NCBI GenBank assembly: GCA_023442485.1
Contig: JAEZZG010000044.1
Location: 1 to 15,635 of the forward strand
From: Actinomycetes bacterium
GTDB lineage: Bacteria > Actinomycetota > Actinomycetes > Propionibacteriales > Propionibacteriaceae
Direction of reading: 5' to 3'
Length of the DNA stretch: 15,635 nucleotides
The first letter of the stretch is position 1. Every line of letters starts with the position of its first letter. The translations under genes were made by a program, and so were the position numbers. This document shows, piece after piece, positions 1 to 6,626 of the stretch. The notes under the pieces were generated by a model. The model was not told where the DNA came from and ran no database searches. It worked only from the letters and a program-made list of their open reading frames with translations.

Positions 1-255
1 GAGTTCCAACGCTTCGTGCGGGGCACTATCGAGACCGAGGGGGAGCATCGTGCCGAGACCCTGCGTATTTACGGCGCTGCTATGCATGCCCTCGCGCAGG
101 CAGCCGCTGCCTCTGGCGATGAAGAGCGAATCTGCGGTGGCGTGGTGGGCCGAGGCCGTGATGGCCACGAGGTCAATCCCTTTGACCTACGCCCCGATCT
201 GGAGCTGAAGCGGAAGCGCCTGGACGCCGTTGGCCTCAAGGATTTCCTGGACTGA
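1..255 (+). CDS. C-terminal end of an unrecognised protein (5'-truncated by window edge)
   Basis: The frame is open from the first base and ends at TGA 253-255, so the gene starts outside the window. A GTG at 16 is an in-frame codon, not a convincing start. The visible 84 residues are soluble in character: an Ala-rich, probably helical stretch (YGAAMHALAQAAAASGDE) followed by a charged tail ending in KDFLD. There is no membrane segment, signal peptide or motif that I recognise. Codon use is G/C-rich at third positions, like the clear genes nearby, which supports real coding. It converges with the exonuclease gene 47 bases downstream, and I see no convincing terminator in that gap. Function unknown. 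Confidence 0.6.
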   Translation, partial: EFQRFVRGTIETEGEHRAETLRIYGAAMHALAQAAAASGDEERICGGVVGRGRDGHEVNPFDLRPDLELKRKRLDAVGLKDFLD

Positions 256-302
256 TGGGGTCTGGAGTAATGGCGCTGACGTGTTGAGTCGGGCGCAGTT
301 AT

Positions 303-1490
303 TTATCGTCCGTTTAAGACGAGTTGCTGTAAGGATGTGACGATCAGGGCACACGCTTCAGCGTCTGAGTCAGCTCGGTGGTGATCGAGATGATATCCAG
401 GTGCGCAGGCAGCAACAACGGTCGGCAGTTTATAGTTTTCAAGCCCGGGCACAATCTGTCGTGCTGTTCTATAGGAGCAGAAGAACGGGTGAGGTAAAGA
501 GTGCGTGCCGAAGAAACTGTCGAGATCACGCCAAACGCTGGCATCGAATGACGCATTATGTGCATAAACCGGCAGTCCATCAATGAATTGAGAAACCAGG
601 CTTGAGACGGAAGGCCACATCGGTGCATGTTTCACGTCATGGGCGTCGATTCCATGAAGATAAGTGAACTCGAATAAATCGTATCCAGGTGGTGGTTTGA
701 GTAAGGTTGAATATCGGTCAACAATTTCGCCCTTCATTACCTTGACGAGGGCGATCTGGCACGCCGATGCGCCGCCGTCGCTATTTGCCGTCTCAAAATC
801 AACTGCAACGAAACCGTGTGCCAATAACTCCGACTCGCTCGGTATCAGGCGTGATGAAGACCTTTGACGACGGTAGGAGCCTGCTGGCTGAACAGTGGAG
901 CGTCCAGAAGAGATCACTGGCGCAGTTGCCTCCGCCGCTGCCTGCTTTTGCTGCTTAGCCAGCGCCACGAGTTGTTTCCACTCAGCGTTGAATGTACTCC
1001 AGTCGCGTCCTTCGCTCTTAGCCCACAGTTCCTGAGCTTTAGCTAGGCGTTTCCTGAGGTCGAGCCGGAAATCCTCGCGCGGTGCCGGAAAACCTCGATT
1101 GAGCCAGTCCTCAATCATCGCCACTTCATCGGCGTATTTCTTCATTTTATGCAAAATAATGGCAACCTCAATGACGTAGTGCTCCATGACGTTAACCGGA
1201 GACTTCTGCGCTGCTTTCATCATCTCCTGCATACATCCCGTCGCCAATGCGAGGGCATCATCGAGCTTAGCTTCGCGTTTGAGTCGGGCTATTTCGATCC
1301 CCCAGTCGCATATATCGCGGCCCTTGTATTTGGGCATGAACCAACCGTTAGTGCCAACCGCAGGCATTCTGTCGGTATAGTTGCTAACGAGTTGCTGATG
1401 TGATGGTGGCTCAGGACGGGTTGAGCTTTGAACTGGTGGCTGTGTCGAAACGCTATTGCCCAAGCCTCGGAGCCAACTGAGTAGTCCCAT
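303..1490 (-). CDS. DEDDh-family 3'-5' exonuclease (DnaQ-like) with a separate N-terminal helical domain
   Basis: The C-terminal half (about residues 225-390 of 395) is a DnaQ/RNase T-type exonuclease, which hydrolyses nucleotides from 3' ends using two metal ions. All three Exo motifs are visible: VDFETAN (D231, E233), AHNASFD (D316) and HHRADSDAEA (H371, D376), giving the DEDDh variant. The first ~190 residues are not part of the nuclease. They include a short Pro/Ser stretch and then helices with paired charged residues (about 60-180) that resemble TPR-like or other helical adaptor folds. An Arg/Ser-rich linker joins the halves. The start is ATG 1490, with GAGG (1498-1501, minus strand) seven bases upstream. 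It is much longer than a bare epsilon-type exonuclease domain and has no polymerase neighbour, so a DNA repair, RNA processing or defence-related role is possible. I cannot choose among these. Confidence 0.88.
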   Translation of the reverse strand: MGLLSWLRGLGNSVSTQPPVQSSTRPEPPSHQQLVSNYTDRMPAVGTNGWFMPKYKGRDICDWGIEIARLKREAKLDDALALATGCMQEMMKAAQKSPVNVMEHYVIEVAIILHKMKKYADEVAMIEDWLNRGFPAPREDFRLDLRKRLAKAQELWAKSEGRDWSTFNAEWKQLVALAKQQKQAAAEATAPVISSGRSTVQPAGSYRRQRSSSRLIPSESELLAHGFVAVDFETANSDGGASACQIALVKVMKGEIVDRYSTLLKPPPGYDLFEFTYLHGIDAHDVKHAPMWPSVSSLVSQFIDGLPVYAHNASFDASVWRDLDSFFGTHSLPHPFFCSYRTARQIVPGLENYKLPTVVAACAPGYHLDHHRADSDAEACALIVTSLQQLVLNGR

Positions 1491-1527
1491 AAGTCAACCT
1501 CGATTCCCTTGCTTATCGACGATGATC

Positions 1528-1544
1528 TTCCGTCACTGACGGAA
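1528..1544. promoter_or_regulatory. Perfect 17-bp palindrome upstream of the exonuclease gene
   Basis: TTCCGTCA-C-TGACGGAA is an exact 8-bp inverted repeat around one base. It lies 37 bases upstream of the exonuclease start codon, where an operator would sit. It is not followed by a T-run and the one-base centre cannot form an RNA loop, so a dimeric DNA-binding protein site is more likely than a terminator. The binding protein is unknown, and no regulator gene adjoins it. Confidence 0.55.
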
Positions 1545-1760
1545 TAGTTGATCGGGCCAATCAGTACGATAGCCGATATCCCAGCGCCGGTTCACATGGT
1601 TGGCTTTCAATCAAAGCCCAACCGCATTGGCTGCTCTTGGTAGCCGACTAGATAATCCGGAGCGGGGCCAGCCTGGTGTTTTTCCTCGCTCCAACCTCAC
1701 TTTTAAGAACGCACCGGGCAATGTTTGGGTTAAGGCGACTCCGTTAACCGTAGTCAGCGC
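1545..1760. other. Gene-poor spacer between the exonuclease palindrome and the metallothionein terminator
   Basis: I see no supported gene or structured RNA here. The plus-strand open frame beginning at TTG 1600 has no ribosome binding site, runs through the terminator hairpin at 1761-1800, and encodes nothing recognisable. Part of the minus strand next to 1491 must hold the exonuclease promoter, but no good -35/-10 pair can be picked out. Confidence 0.4.
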
Positions 1761-1800
1761 ATATAAAACGCGGCCACCGGGGTTCAATCGGCGGCCGCGT
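1761..1800 (-). terminator. Intrinsic terminator of the smtB-metallothionein unit
   Basis: Read on the minus strand, the arms 1793-1800 and 1768-1775 pair perfectly (ACGCGGCC with GGCCGCGT). The stem extends by further pairs after one mismatch and is followed directly by TTTTATAT. It begins 15 bases past the metallothionein stop codon. The GGTTCAATC in the loop looks like a tRNA T-loop, but no tRNA surrounds it. Confidence 0.75.
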
Positions 1801-1814
1801 TCGTCGCTAGTGGG

Positions 1815-2003
1815 TTAGTGCTGGCACTTTTGGCAAGTGCAGGCTCCGCAAGTGCAGGACTTGCATTCATCGTCACAGTTCCCACACTCGCACTTGGTGT
1901 GGTCGCAAGTCTCGCAGGTGCAGTCGGTGCAGGCGCAAATCACGCATTCGTCGTCGCAGTTTCCGCAGGTGCAGATCAGGGTTGAATCAATGGTGGCAGT
2001 CAT
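1815..2003 (-). CDS. Small metallothionein-like protein with duplicated nine-Cys modules
   Basis: This is a 62-residue protein with 18 cysteines and two histidines, arranged almost wholly as CxC and CxxC pairs, the signature of metallothioneins, which bind Zn, Cd or Cu in thiolate clusters in the cytoplasm. Residues 11-33 and 38-60 are two copies of the same module with the shared core CxCGNCDDEC and the ending CTCxxC, joined by DHTK. There is no signal peptide or membrane segment. ATG 2003 lies inside the end of the upstream SmtB-type gene (17-base overlap), with GAGGGAG about ten bases before it, so translation is probably coupled. Zinc or cadmium fits best given the regulator's metal site, but copper is not excluded. 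It has no close match in length or motif order to the cyanobacterial SmtA that I can recall. Confidence 0.85.
   Translation of the reverse strand: MTATIDSTLICTCGNCDDECVICACTDCTCETCDHTKCECGNCDDECKSCTCGACTCQKCQH
1824..1973 (-). repeat. Tandem duplication of a 23-codon Cys module inside the metallothionein gene
   Basis: The copies at 1905-1973 and 1824-1892 encode 23 residues each with all nine cysteines in register. They are separated by four codons (DHTK). The DNA differs at many synonymous positions (for example TGC/TGT and GAC/GAT), so the duplication is not recent and both copies have been kept under selection. Confidence 0.8.
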
Positions 2004-2301
2004 CTTTGGTGTGCTCCCTCATGTGGGTTAGGGCGTCAAGGAAGATGTGGGCGACGTGTTCGTCGACCAGGGTGTAGACGCTGCGCCGACCGTCCTTGGT
2101 TGCCTGGACGAGGTGAGCCTCGCGCAGGATCTTGAGGTGATGGGAGACCAGTGGTTGGCTGATCTGGAGCCAAGACCCAAGCTCGGTGACGTCGGCGGGC
2201 GACGTGGTCAGCCGGTGCACGATGCTGGAGCGCACCGGATGGGCGAGCGCGCCGAAGAGAGTAACGACGGGTTCGTCGGCTTGTAGCGGTGCCTCATCCA
2301 T
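1987..2301 (-). CDS. SmtB/ArsR-family metal-sensing transcriptional repressor
   Basis: This 104-residue winged-helix protein is the usual ArsR/SmtB size. The recognition helix region reads SQPLVSHHLKILREAHLV, followed by the wing (KDGRRSVYTL). The last helix carries DxH...HxxE in DEHVAHIFLDALTHMRE, with Asp, His, His and Glu at relative positions 0, 2, 13 and 16. That is exactly the spacing of the alpha5 zinc site of SmtB/CzrA, so Zn (perhaps also Cd or Co) is the predicted inducer. There is no alpha3 CxC arsenic/cadmium site; the only cysteine is near the C-terminus (DDCHH). The start chosen is ATG 2301, because the frame upstream of it encodes no domain and contains the promoter. No Shine-Dalgarno precedes it, which fits leaderless translation. 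It presumably represses its own operon and the metallothionein. Confidence 0.9.
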   Translation of the reverse strand: MDEAPLQADEPVVTLFGALAHPVRSSIVHRLTTSPADVTELGSWLQISQPLVSHHLKILREAHLVQATKDGRRSVYTLVDEHVAHIFLDALTHMREHTKDDCHH

Positions 2302-2308
2302 GCAGGAA

Positions 2309-2337
2309 AATTTATATAAGGATCTTTTATGTGTCAA
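2309..2337 (-). promoter_or_regulatory. Probable leaderless promoter of the smtB-metallothionein operon
   Basis: On the minus strand, a consensus -35 TTGACA (2332-2337) is followed after 17 bases by TAAATT (2309-2314). An overlapping TATAAA at 15-base spacing is an alternative -10. The A of ATG 2301 is eight bases past the -10, the usual start-site distance, and no ribosome binding site is present. The transcript therefore probably begins at or next to the start codon. Confidence 0.6.
2316..2330. promoter_or_regulatory. Candidate SmtB-type operator
   Basis: ATAA-N7-TTAT lies between the -35 and -10 elements of the promoter above, a position where bound repressor would block RNA polymerase. 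AT-rich imperfect inverted repeats in this place are typical for SmtB/ArsR regulators. The repeat is short, so this rests mainly on position. Confidence 0.4.
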
Positions 2338-2470
2338 GGGTGAGGCCATGCATCCGGGTACGACTGTCGACAATCATCGGTCTTTCGCTGCTTTCTAGGG
2401 GATTTTCCGCTACGGTCATTGCAAGTCGATTCTTTCTAGGCGCGATTGTGCAGTATGAGGAGCACAACGA

Positions 2471-5020
2471 ATGATAAGACCGGCCACACTCTTACTTGCA
2501 CTCGTGGCACTGACACTGTCTCCGGTGGTCCAAGCCGAAGACGGGGATAGTTCGTCCAGTACAGTTAGCCCCACGCCGATTAGTGCATCTGCGTCATTTG
2601 ATCATGATGCGGGTGCGTACCACTCTGTGATACCAGCGGTGCCACCAGTCTCGGGCGAAGTCGGGCAGCCAGCAGTCTCGACTGCGCCTTCACCAGGCCT
2701 TGATCAAGACGCCCCAGCCTCGGCCACTCAATCAGCCTCCACCTTGCCCGCAGCGTCGACCCCGTCCTCGCCTGCACCGTCTTCACCGTCCCCTTCGTTT
2801 TCTTCCCCAACTGGGGTGAACGCCATTGCGGCCGCCGCCCAAGCCGCGCCCGCTTGTGCCCCGTCGTCGGTCTACGCCATCTCGCGTGACGGCACGATGT
2901 ATGAACTCAAACAGGGGACATACAGCAGATGGACGGCAATGCCGAATTTCTCTCTGTCCGTCCCACGGCGGGATTGGCAAACCGAGTTGTGTACGGTAGT
3001 TGACCCCGTGACATGTCGAAAGCCGCAGCTCAACAGCCTCGGTGTGGGGGTCGTCAAAGGCAAGACCGTCTGGTACGCCTTGCAGCGTCGAACAGTCAAG
3101 ACCAGCTCAGGCGCCTTCGTCCCGGAAATCATCGTGTTTCGCGCAGATGCCACGAATGGGTGGACCGAGTTCGGTCGCGGAACAGTGGGTAGGGCCATGC
3201 CTGCAACCTGGTACCAAGTCCCCAATAACACCCAAGCTGAGGTGTTCAACCAAGTCATCGGCGGTGCGGTCAACCCGATAGACGGCTCGTTTTGGGTGCT
3301 AGCTTATGACGCTGTCGGTGCGAGCCAGACCTCAGTCGGCTTGCTAGATACGCGGGCGCTGCTATATCGCGTAGATCCCGCGACCGGGGCGATTCAAGCT
3401 AAAGGGAGTGCGTTCATTCCGCGTTTCGGCTCGCCTCGCGTTGGTGCATCAAACGGTGATCTTTATTTCGACGCCTCCGGGAACGCCCACATCCTCCAGA
3501 CTCTTTTCGGGTTCAACAATGGCCCCGGTCCCGAAGTAGCAAAAGGGCAGACCCAAGTCCACATTGTCCGTGCTGCCGATCTCGATGCGGCGACAGCTAC
3601 CACCTCTCTAAAATTCAGTTCGGGCAGGGTTGTCACTCTCTCTGGGCTAGATCAGAACACCGGTGTGGCTTACGAATTCCCCACTGGCAACGTCATCATT
3701 TCCGACCTTGACTCGTCTGTGTCATTCAACCCGTCTAATCCCTCGGTAAAAACTCGGACGAACTCGGGTCTCCGAGAAGGTATGGACCTCGCCTCTTGTG
3801 CCTTCCCGCACACCGTCGAACTGCACAAGAAGATCGTTAACCGGGTCAGGCCTGAGCATCAGTTCAACCTGGCGATTTCTCGTTCAGATTCGTCAGTGAT
3901 CGCGTCCGAGACGACGACCGGCACTGCCGTTGGGGTCCAGAATGAATATGTCGGACCCTTGCCGACTAACCCCGGAGCTAAACTGATTCTCTCCGAGACC
4001 TTGACCGGCGCGCAGTCGGGGGAGACCTTGTCGCTATATTCGCCGAGTATCGAATGTGAGGAGACCTCCTACGCCGGGCAACTCAAGGTTACCGTCTCGC
4101 CGGTTTCCGGCCAGGTCGGTCGTTACACGCTCACCATGCCGCAGTTGCCTGAGGGAGCAACCAAGTCTTTGCGGGTGAGCTGTACGATCACGAACAAGCC
4201 GACTCCAAAGTCGGGTCAAGTCAAAGTGGTTAAGAAGCTGAGGCCAGTCAACGGCAGTGCAGACGGATCCAACGATCAGGCGCTTGCAGATTGGCCATTT
4301 ACCATTGACGCCGGTGCTGCCTCGCTGACCCCGGCTGACACTACCTTGCGCACGGGAACTGATGGCTCCGCGACGTGGTCGCTACCGTCTGGGACAGTCA
4401 AACTCAGCGAAGGCTTGACGGCAGGGGATAAGACCTATCGCTTTGTCTCCGGCTCATGCAACCGCAACGGGCAAGACTTAGGGTCTACTTTTACGACCAA
4501 TGACTCCACCGTAACAGTGTCTAACCTGAGTGTTTCTGCTGGTGACCTCGTCACCTGCACCTTTGTCAATCAAGAGGTTGTGCCGAGAGGTTCCGTCACC
4601 TTCAAGAAGTCTGATTCTGACGGAAACGCGCTGGCCGGTTCCGCATGGACCCTGGTTCGCAAAGGTGGACAGGCGAGCACCTTCGACGATTGCGTGGCCA
4701 GTTCGGCAGAGCAATGTCAAGGCCTTGACAAAGACCCTCAACCCGGTGTTTTTGCAGTGTCTGATTTGGAGCTGGGCGATTATGTGCTGAGCGAGCAATC
4801 CGCACCGGAGGGCTACTTGACCTCGGAAGACAGCCACGAGTTCTCCCTGACGCGCCAGCAACCGAACTTCGCGTTTGACGAGCCCTTTATCAACTACCGG
4901 CCCCCGTCGATCACCTTGCCACTGTCAGGCGGGGTAGGGGCGTTGTGGTTCACCATAGGTGGCTTAGGGTTGATCGCGCTCGCTGCTTTGATGAGCCTCA
5001 GGTTCCGCAATAGCCTCTAA
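2471..5020 (+). CDS. Sortase-anchored surface protein with propeller-like head and Cna-B/SpaA-type stalk (LPLSG)
   Basis: This 849-residue secreted protein begins with a signal peptide (1-22, ending VVQA). Residues 25-115 are Ser/Pro/Thr-rich and low in complexity. Residues ~130-445 have alternating beta segments such as LYRVDPATGAI, suggesting a beta-propeller-like head (inference). Residues ~450-577 and ~583-703 are two beta-sandwich domains of the actinobacterial prealbumin/SpaA-like kind. Residues ~706-808 are a Cna-B domain, with the likely isopeptide lysine in FKKSD (K712/K713) and the conserved glutamate E775 in LSEQSAPEGY. The C-terminus is LPLSG (816-820), a hydrophobic helix and a short Arg-containing tail, i.e. 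a class of cell-wall sorting signal with Ser in place of Thr. ATG 2471 has GAGGAG about eight bases upstream. No sortase gene is in the window. Adhesin or pilus tip-like protein is the likely role; the ligand is unknown. Confidence 0.87.
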   Translation: MIRPATLLLALVALTLSPVVQAEDGDSSSSTVSPTPISASASFDHDAGAYHSVIPAVPPVSGEVGQPAVSTAPSPGLDQDAPASATQSASTLPAASTPSSPAPSSPSPSFSSPTGVNAIAAAAQAAPACAPSSVYAISRDGTMYELKQGTYSRWTAMPNFSLSVPRRDWQTELCTVVDPVTCRKPQLNSLGVGVVKGKTVWYALQRRTVKTSSGAFVPEIIVFRADATNGWTEFGRGTVGRAMPATWYQVPNNTQAEVFNQVIGGAVNPIDGSFWVLAYDAVGASQTSVGLLDTRALLYRVDPATGAIQAKGSAFIPRFGSPRVGASNGDLYFDASGNAHILQTLFGFNNGPGPEVAKGQTQVHIVRAADLDAATATTSLKFSSGRVVTLSGLDQNTGVAYEFPTGNVIISDLDSSVSFNPSNPSVKTRTNSGLREGMDLASCAFPHTVELHKKIVNRVRPEHQFNLAISRSDSSVIASETTTGTAVGVQNEYVGPLPTNPGAKLILSETLTGAQSGETLSLYSPSIECEETSYAGQLKVTVSPVSGQVGRYTLTMPQLPEGATKSLRVSCTITNKPTPKSGQVKVVKKLRPVNGSADGSNDQALADWPFTIDAGAASLTPADTTLRTGTDGSATWSLPSGTVKLSEGLTAGDKTYRFVSGSCNRNGQDLGSTFTTNDSTVTVSNLSVSAGDLVTCTFVNQEVVPRGSVTFKKSDSDGNALAGSAWTLVRKGGQASTFDDCVASSAEQCQGLDKDPQPGVFAVSDLELGDYVLSEQSAPEGYLTSEDSHEFSLTRQQPNFAFDEPFINYRPPSITLPLSGGVGALWFTIGGLGLIALAALMSLRFRNSL

Positions 5021-5059
5021 GAATCCTCGCGTCTAGATAGCATGAGGTGTCGGGCGAAT

Positions 5060-5080
5060 CTGCCCACCGGCAGCCCTTCT
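5060..5080 (+). terminator. Weak terminator-like hairpin after the LPLSG surface protein gene
   Basis: CTGCC-CACC-GGCAG forms a five-pair stem 40 bases past the stop codon, followed by CCCTTCTAT. An alternative GGGC/GCCC pairing overlaps it. The stem is short and the T-run poor. Confidence 0.3.
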
Positions 5081-5122
5081 ATCCCGTCATTCCTTCATTC
5101 ACTGACGCTAAGGAGGATACAG

Positions 5123-5380
5123 ATGACGAAGTTCACTGCGATGGCTGGTGTGAGCGAGTGAGGCCGGGTATCCGTCGGCTCCAGCGAAACACTCACTGAG
5201 CAGCAGGAAAACGTCACCGAAATCAGCACCGTCCCGGACGTGTGGGAGATGCCCACGACGGGTATGCAGTGGTGTGATTGCGGGGACAACTGCGAGATCA
5301 CCCAGGATCTCGTTGACGTGGCATTCTTTGACGTTCTGGACGATTTCCCCGAGTGGATGACCCACCGTCAACACGGTTGA
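5123..5380 (+). pseudogene. 85-codon small protein frame interrupted by an in-frame TGA at codon 13
   Basis: A perfect Shine-Dalgarno AAGGAGG (5110-5116) sits six bases before ATG 5123. Translation gives MTKFTAMAGVSE and then TGA (5159-5161). The same frame stays open for another 72 codons to TGA 5378-5380, with strongly G/C-biased third positions and sensible composition: an acidic protein with a Cys cluster, WCDCGDNCE, and the end FPEWMTHRQHG. No good restart codon with a ribosome site lies just after the TGA. The simplest reading is a single-base nonsense change of TGG (Trp) to TGA. Readthrough, selenocysteine insertion or sequencing error are alternatives. The protein family is not recognised. 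Its end overlaps the ADP-ribosylglycohydrolase start, so the two were probably one translational unit. Confidence 0.55.
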
Positions 5381-6399
5381 GCCATCCCAGCCACCTCGAT
5401 CGCGACCAGCTCAAGGCGCGCATCGAGGCCTGCATCTACAACTCCGCCCTCGGTGACGCGGGGGGCTATCTCGTCGAGTTCGAGCCCTACGAAGAAATCA
5501 TGCGGCGCCAACCAGGCATTCCGTCTAGGCTCGTGATCTCCGACGACACCCAAATGGCGCTCTACACCATCCAGGCAGTTCGGCAGATCGTCACGAAGAT
5601 CAACCTCAATGACGTCCGCGACGATCCCAGCGCCCAATACCTCGCCCGCAAGGAATTTGCCGACTCCTACCTAGTTTTTGGACATGACCCAGCCAACGAC
5701 CGCGCCCCAGGCATGACTTGTATGGAGTCGATCTATCTCCACGAGGGCGGGGCCCTTCCATTGGACGGGCCGGTACACAACGACAGCCTTGGCGCCGGCA
5801 CAATCATGCGCGCGCCCTGGCTCGGGCTGTTGAATCTCGACGCTGACACCATCGCCGCTTTGTCGGTACTGCAATCCCAGGTCACTCACGGCCACCCGCT
5901 GTCGTGGGTGAGCGCGGCAACCTGCTCCGTCCTGGTTAAGAAGATTCTGTGCGATGGGCACCTCGATAGTGTCGCCGATCTGATGTCGGCGCTTCGGCAA
6001 AGCCTCGACGTCGTCGCGTCCTTGACCCTCTTGTCCGGCTACGGCAGCAGCATTGACGAGCTGGCTAGCCTCATCGACGAAATGTCTGGACGCTGGGACG
6101 AATTCGCAGCCGACTCAGGTAACCCGTGCGATTACTTTGGTGAGGGCTGTATCGCGAACGAGGCGTTGATGACCTCTTTCGCCGTCTTTATGAGGTCGCG
6201 CAACGACCCTTTCGCTTGTATGCGAGACCTGTGCTACACCAGCGGTGACTCCGACACCTTGGGTGCGATCGGGGGCGCGATGTGTGGGGTATATAACGGT
6301 GACAAGGTGTTTGGCTACTTCTCCAGAGACCAGTTCGAGCCCAGATACGTCGCCGAACTAGCCGAGCAGTTCAGCTACATCTGGTCGACGTGGAATTGA
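5353..6399 (+). CDS. ADP-ribosylglycohydrolase (DraG/ARH family)
   Basis: This protein removes ADP-ribose from proteins or small molecules, using a two-metal (usually Mg or Mn) site on an all-helical fold. Family motifs are present in order: SALGDAGG near residue 31, SDDTQM (D64, D65, T66), NDSLGAGTIMR (143-153), SQVTHGHP (175-182) and SGDSDTLGAIGG (D299, D301, T302). These cover the expected metal ligands, so the enzyme should be active. The length, 348 residues, is normal. The start is uncertain. GTG 5353 gives the longest form. TTG 5377 overlaps the stop of the upstream frame as TTGA, which fits coupled translation and drops only eight non-conserved residues. Neither has a clear Shine-Dalgarno. 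No ADP-ribosyltransferase or nitrogenase gene is in the window, so the substrate is open. Confidence 0.92.
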   Translation: MDDPPSTRLSHPSHLDRDQLKARIEACIYNSALGDAGGYLVEFEPYEEIMRRQPGIPSRLVISDDTQMALYTIQAVRQIVTKINLNDVRDDPSAQYLARKEFADSYLVFGHDPANDRAPGMTCMESIYLHEGGALPLDGPVHNDSLGAGTIMRAPWLGLLNLDADTIAALSVLQSQVTHGHPLSWVSAATCSVLVKKILCDGHLDSVADLMSALRQSLDVVASLTLLSGYGSSIDELASLIDEMSGRWDEFAADSGNPCDYFGEGCIANEALMTSFAVFMRSRNDPFACMRDLCYTSGDSDTLGAIGGAMCGVYNGDKVFGYFSRDQFEPRYVAELAEQFSYIWSTWN

Positions 6400-6535
6400 T
6401 TGGCCCGACGCGCCGCCGCTGAACCTGTGGGTTGAGGCGGAGAATCGTGCCGGTGCGGCGGTGCCGGTGTGGGGTGTTGGTGAGGTGGAACCGGTGGGAG
6501 CGCCGACGCCCGGATCGAAACGGGTGGCGACTTGA
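6398..6535 (+). other. Coding-like open frame directly after the ADP-ribosylglycohydrolase stop (possible gene remnant)
   Basis: In the +1 frame relative to the upstream gene, 45 codons run from GAT 6398 to TGA 6533-6535 with third positions nearly all G or C. They give a protein-like sequence including NLWVEAENRAGAAVPVWG. There is no start codon with a ribosome site of its own, so it could be the tail of a degraded gene or a C-terminal extension lost by frameshift. It matches no family I know. The composition alone could also come from GC-rich noncoding DNA. Confidence 0.25.
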
Positions 6536-6599
6536 AGCCGGGTGTCGCATAAAACTTGGCACAAACGGTGTTGCAGGCTCATCTGTGGGTCGAGGTCGG

Positions 6600-6620
6600 T
6601 ATCATGCGCTGAAGGAGGCT
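6600..6620 (+). promoter_or_regulatory. -10-like element and ribosome binding site before the membrane/helical protein gene
   Basis: TATCAT (6600-6605) resembles a -10 box, but no acceptable -35 lies at the right distance. GAAGGAGG (6611-6618) is a strong Shine-Dalgarno eight bases before ATG 6627. It decides that start over the in-frame GTG/TTG codons upstream. Confidence 0.4.
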
Positions 6621-6626
6621 AGCACC

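Noticed and set aside
1774..1795. Possible tRNA T-arm (GGTTCAATC)
   Set aside because: The flanking bases pair as a simple terminator hairpin. There is no acceptor stem, D-arm or anticodon arm on either strand.
1600..1818. Plus-strand open frame of 72 codons
   Set aside because: TTG start without a ribosome site, no recognisable product, and it runs through the metallothionein terminator into the antisense of that gene.
2301..2373. Longer SmtB-type protein starting at 2373
   Set aside because: The extra 24 residues contain no domain, and their DNA holds a consensus -35 and a -10 element.
5159..5180. Selenocysteine insertion element after the in-frame TGA
   Set aside because: The GCCG/CGGC stem is only four pairs and begins within two bases of the TGA, closer than known bacterial elements. 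The TGA context is not a redox motif.
6556..6576. Copy of the PTS half-site array upstream of the membrane protein gene (TTGGCACAA and TGTTGCAG)
   Set aside because: Resemblance is partial: neither exact TGCACA nor TGTGCA occurs, and spacing does not match the array at 9359-9413.
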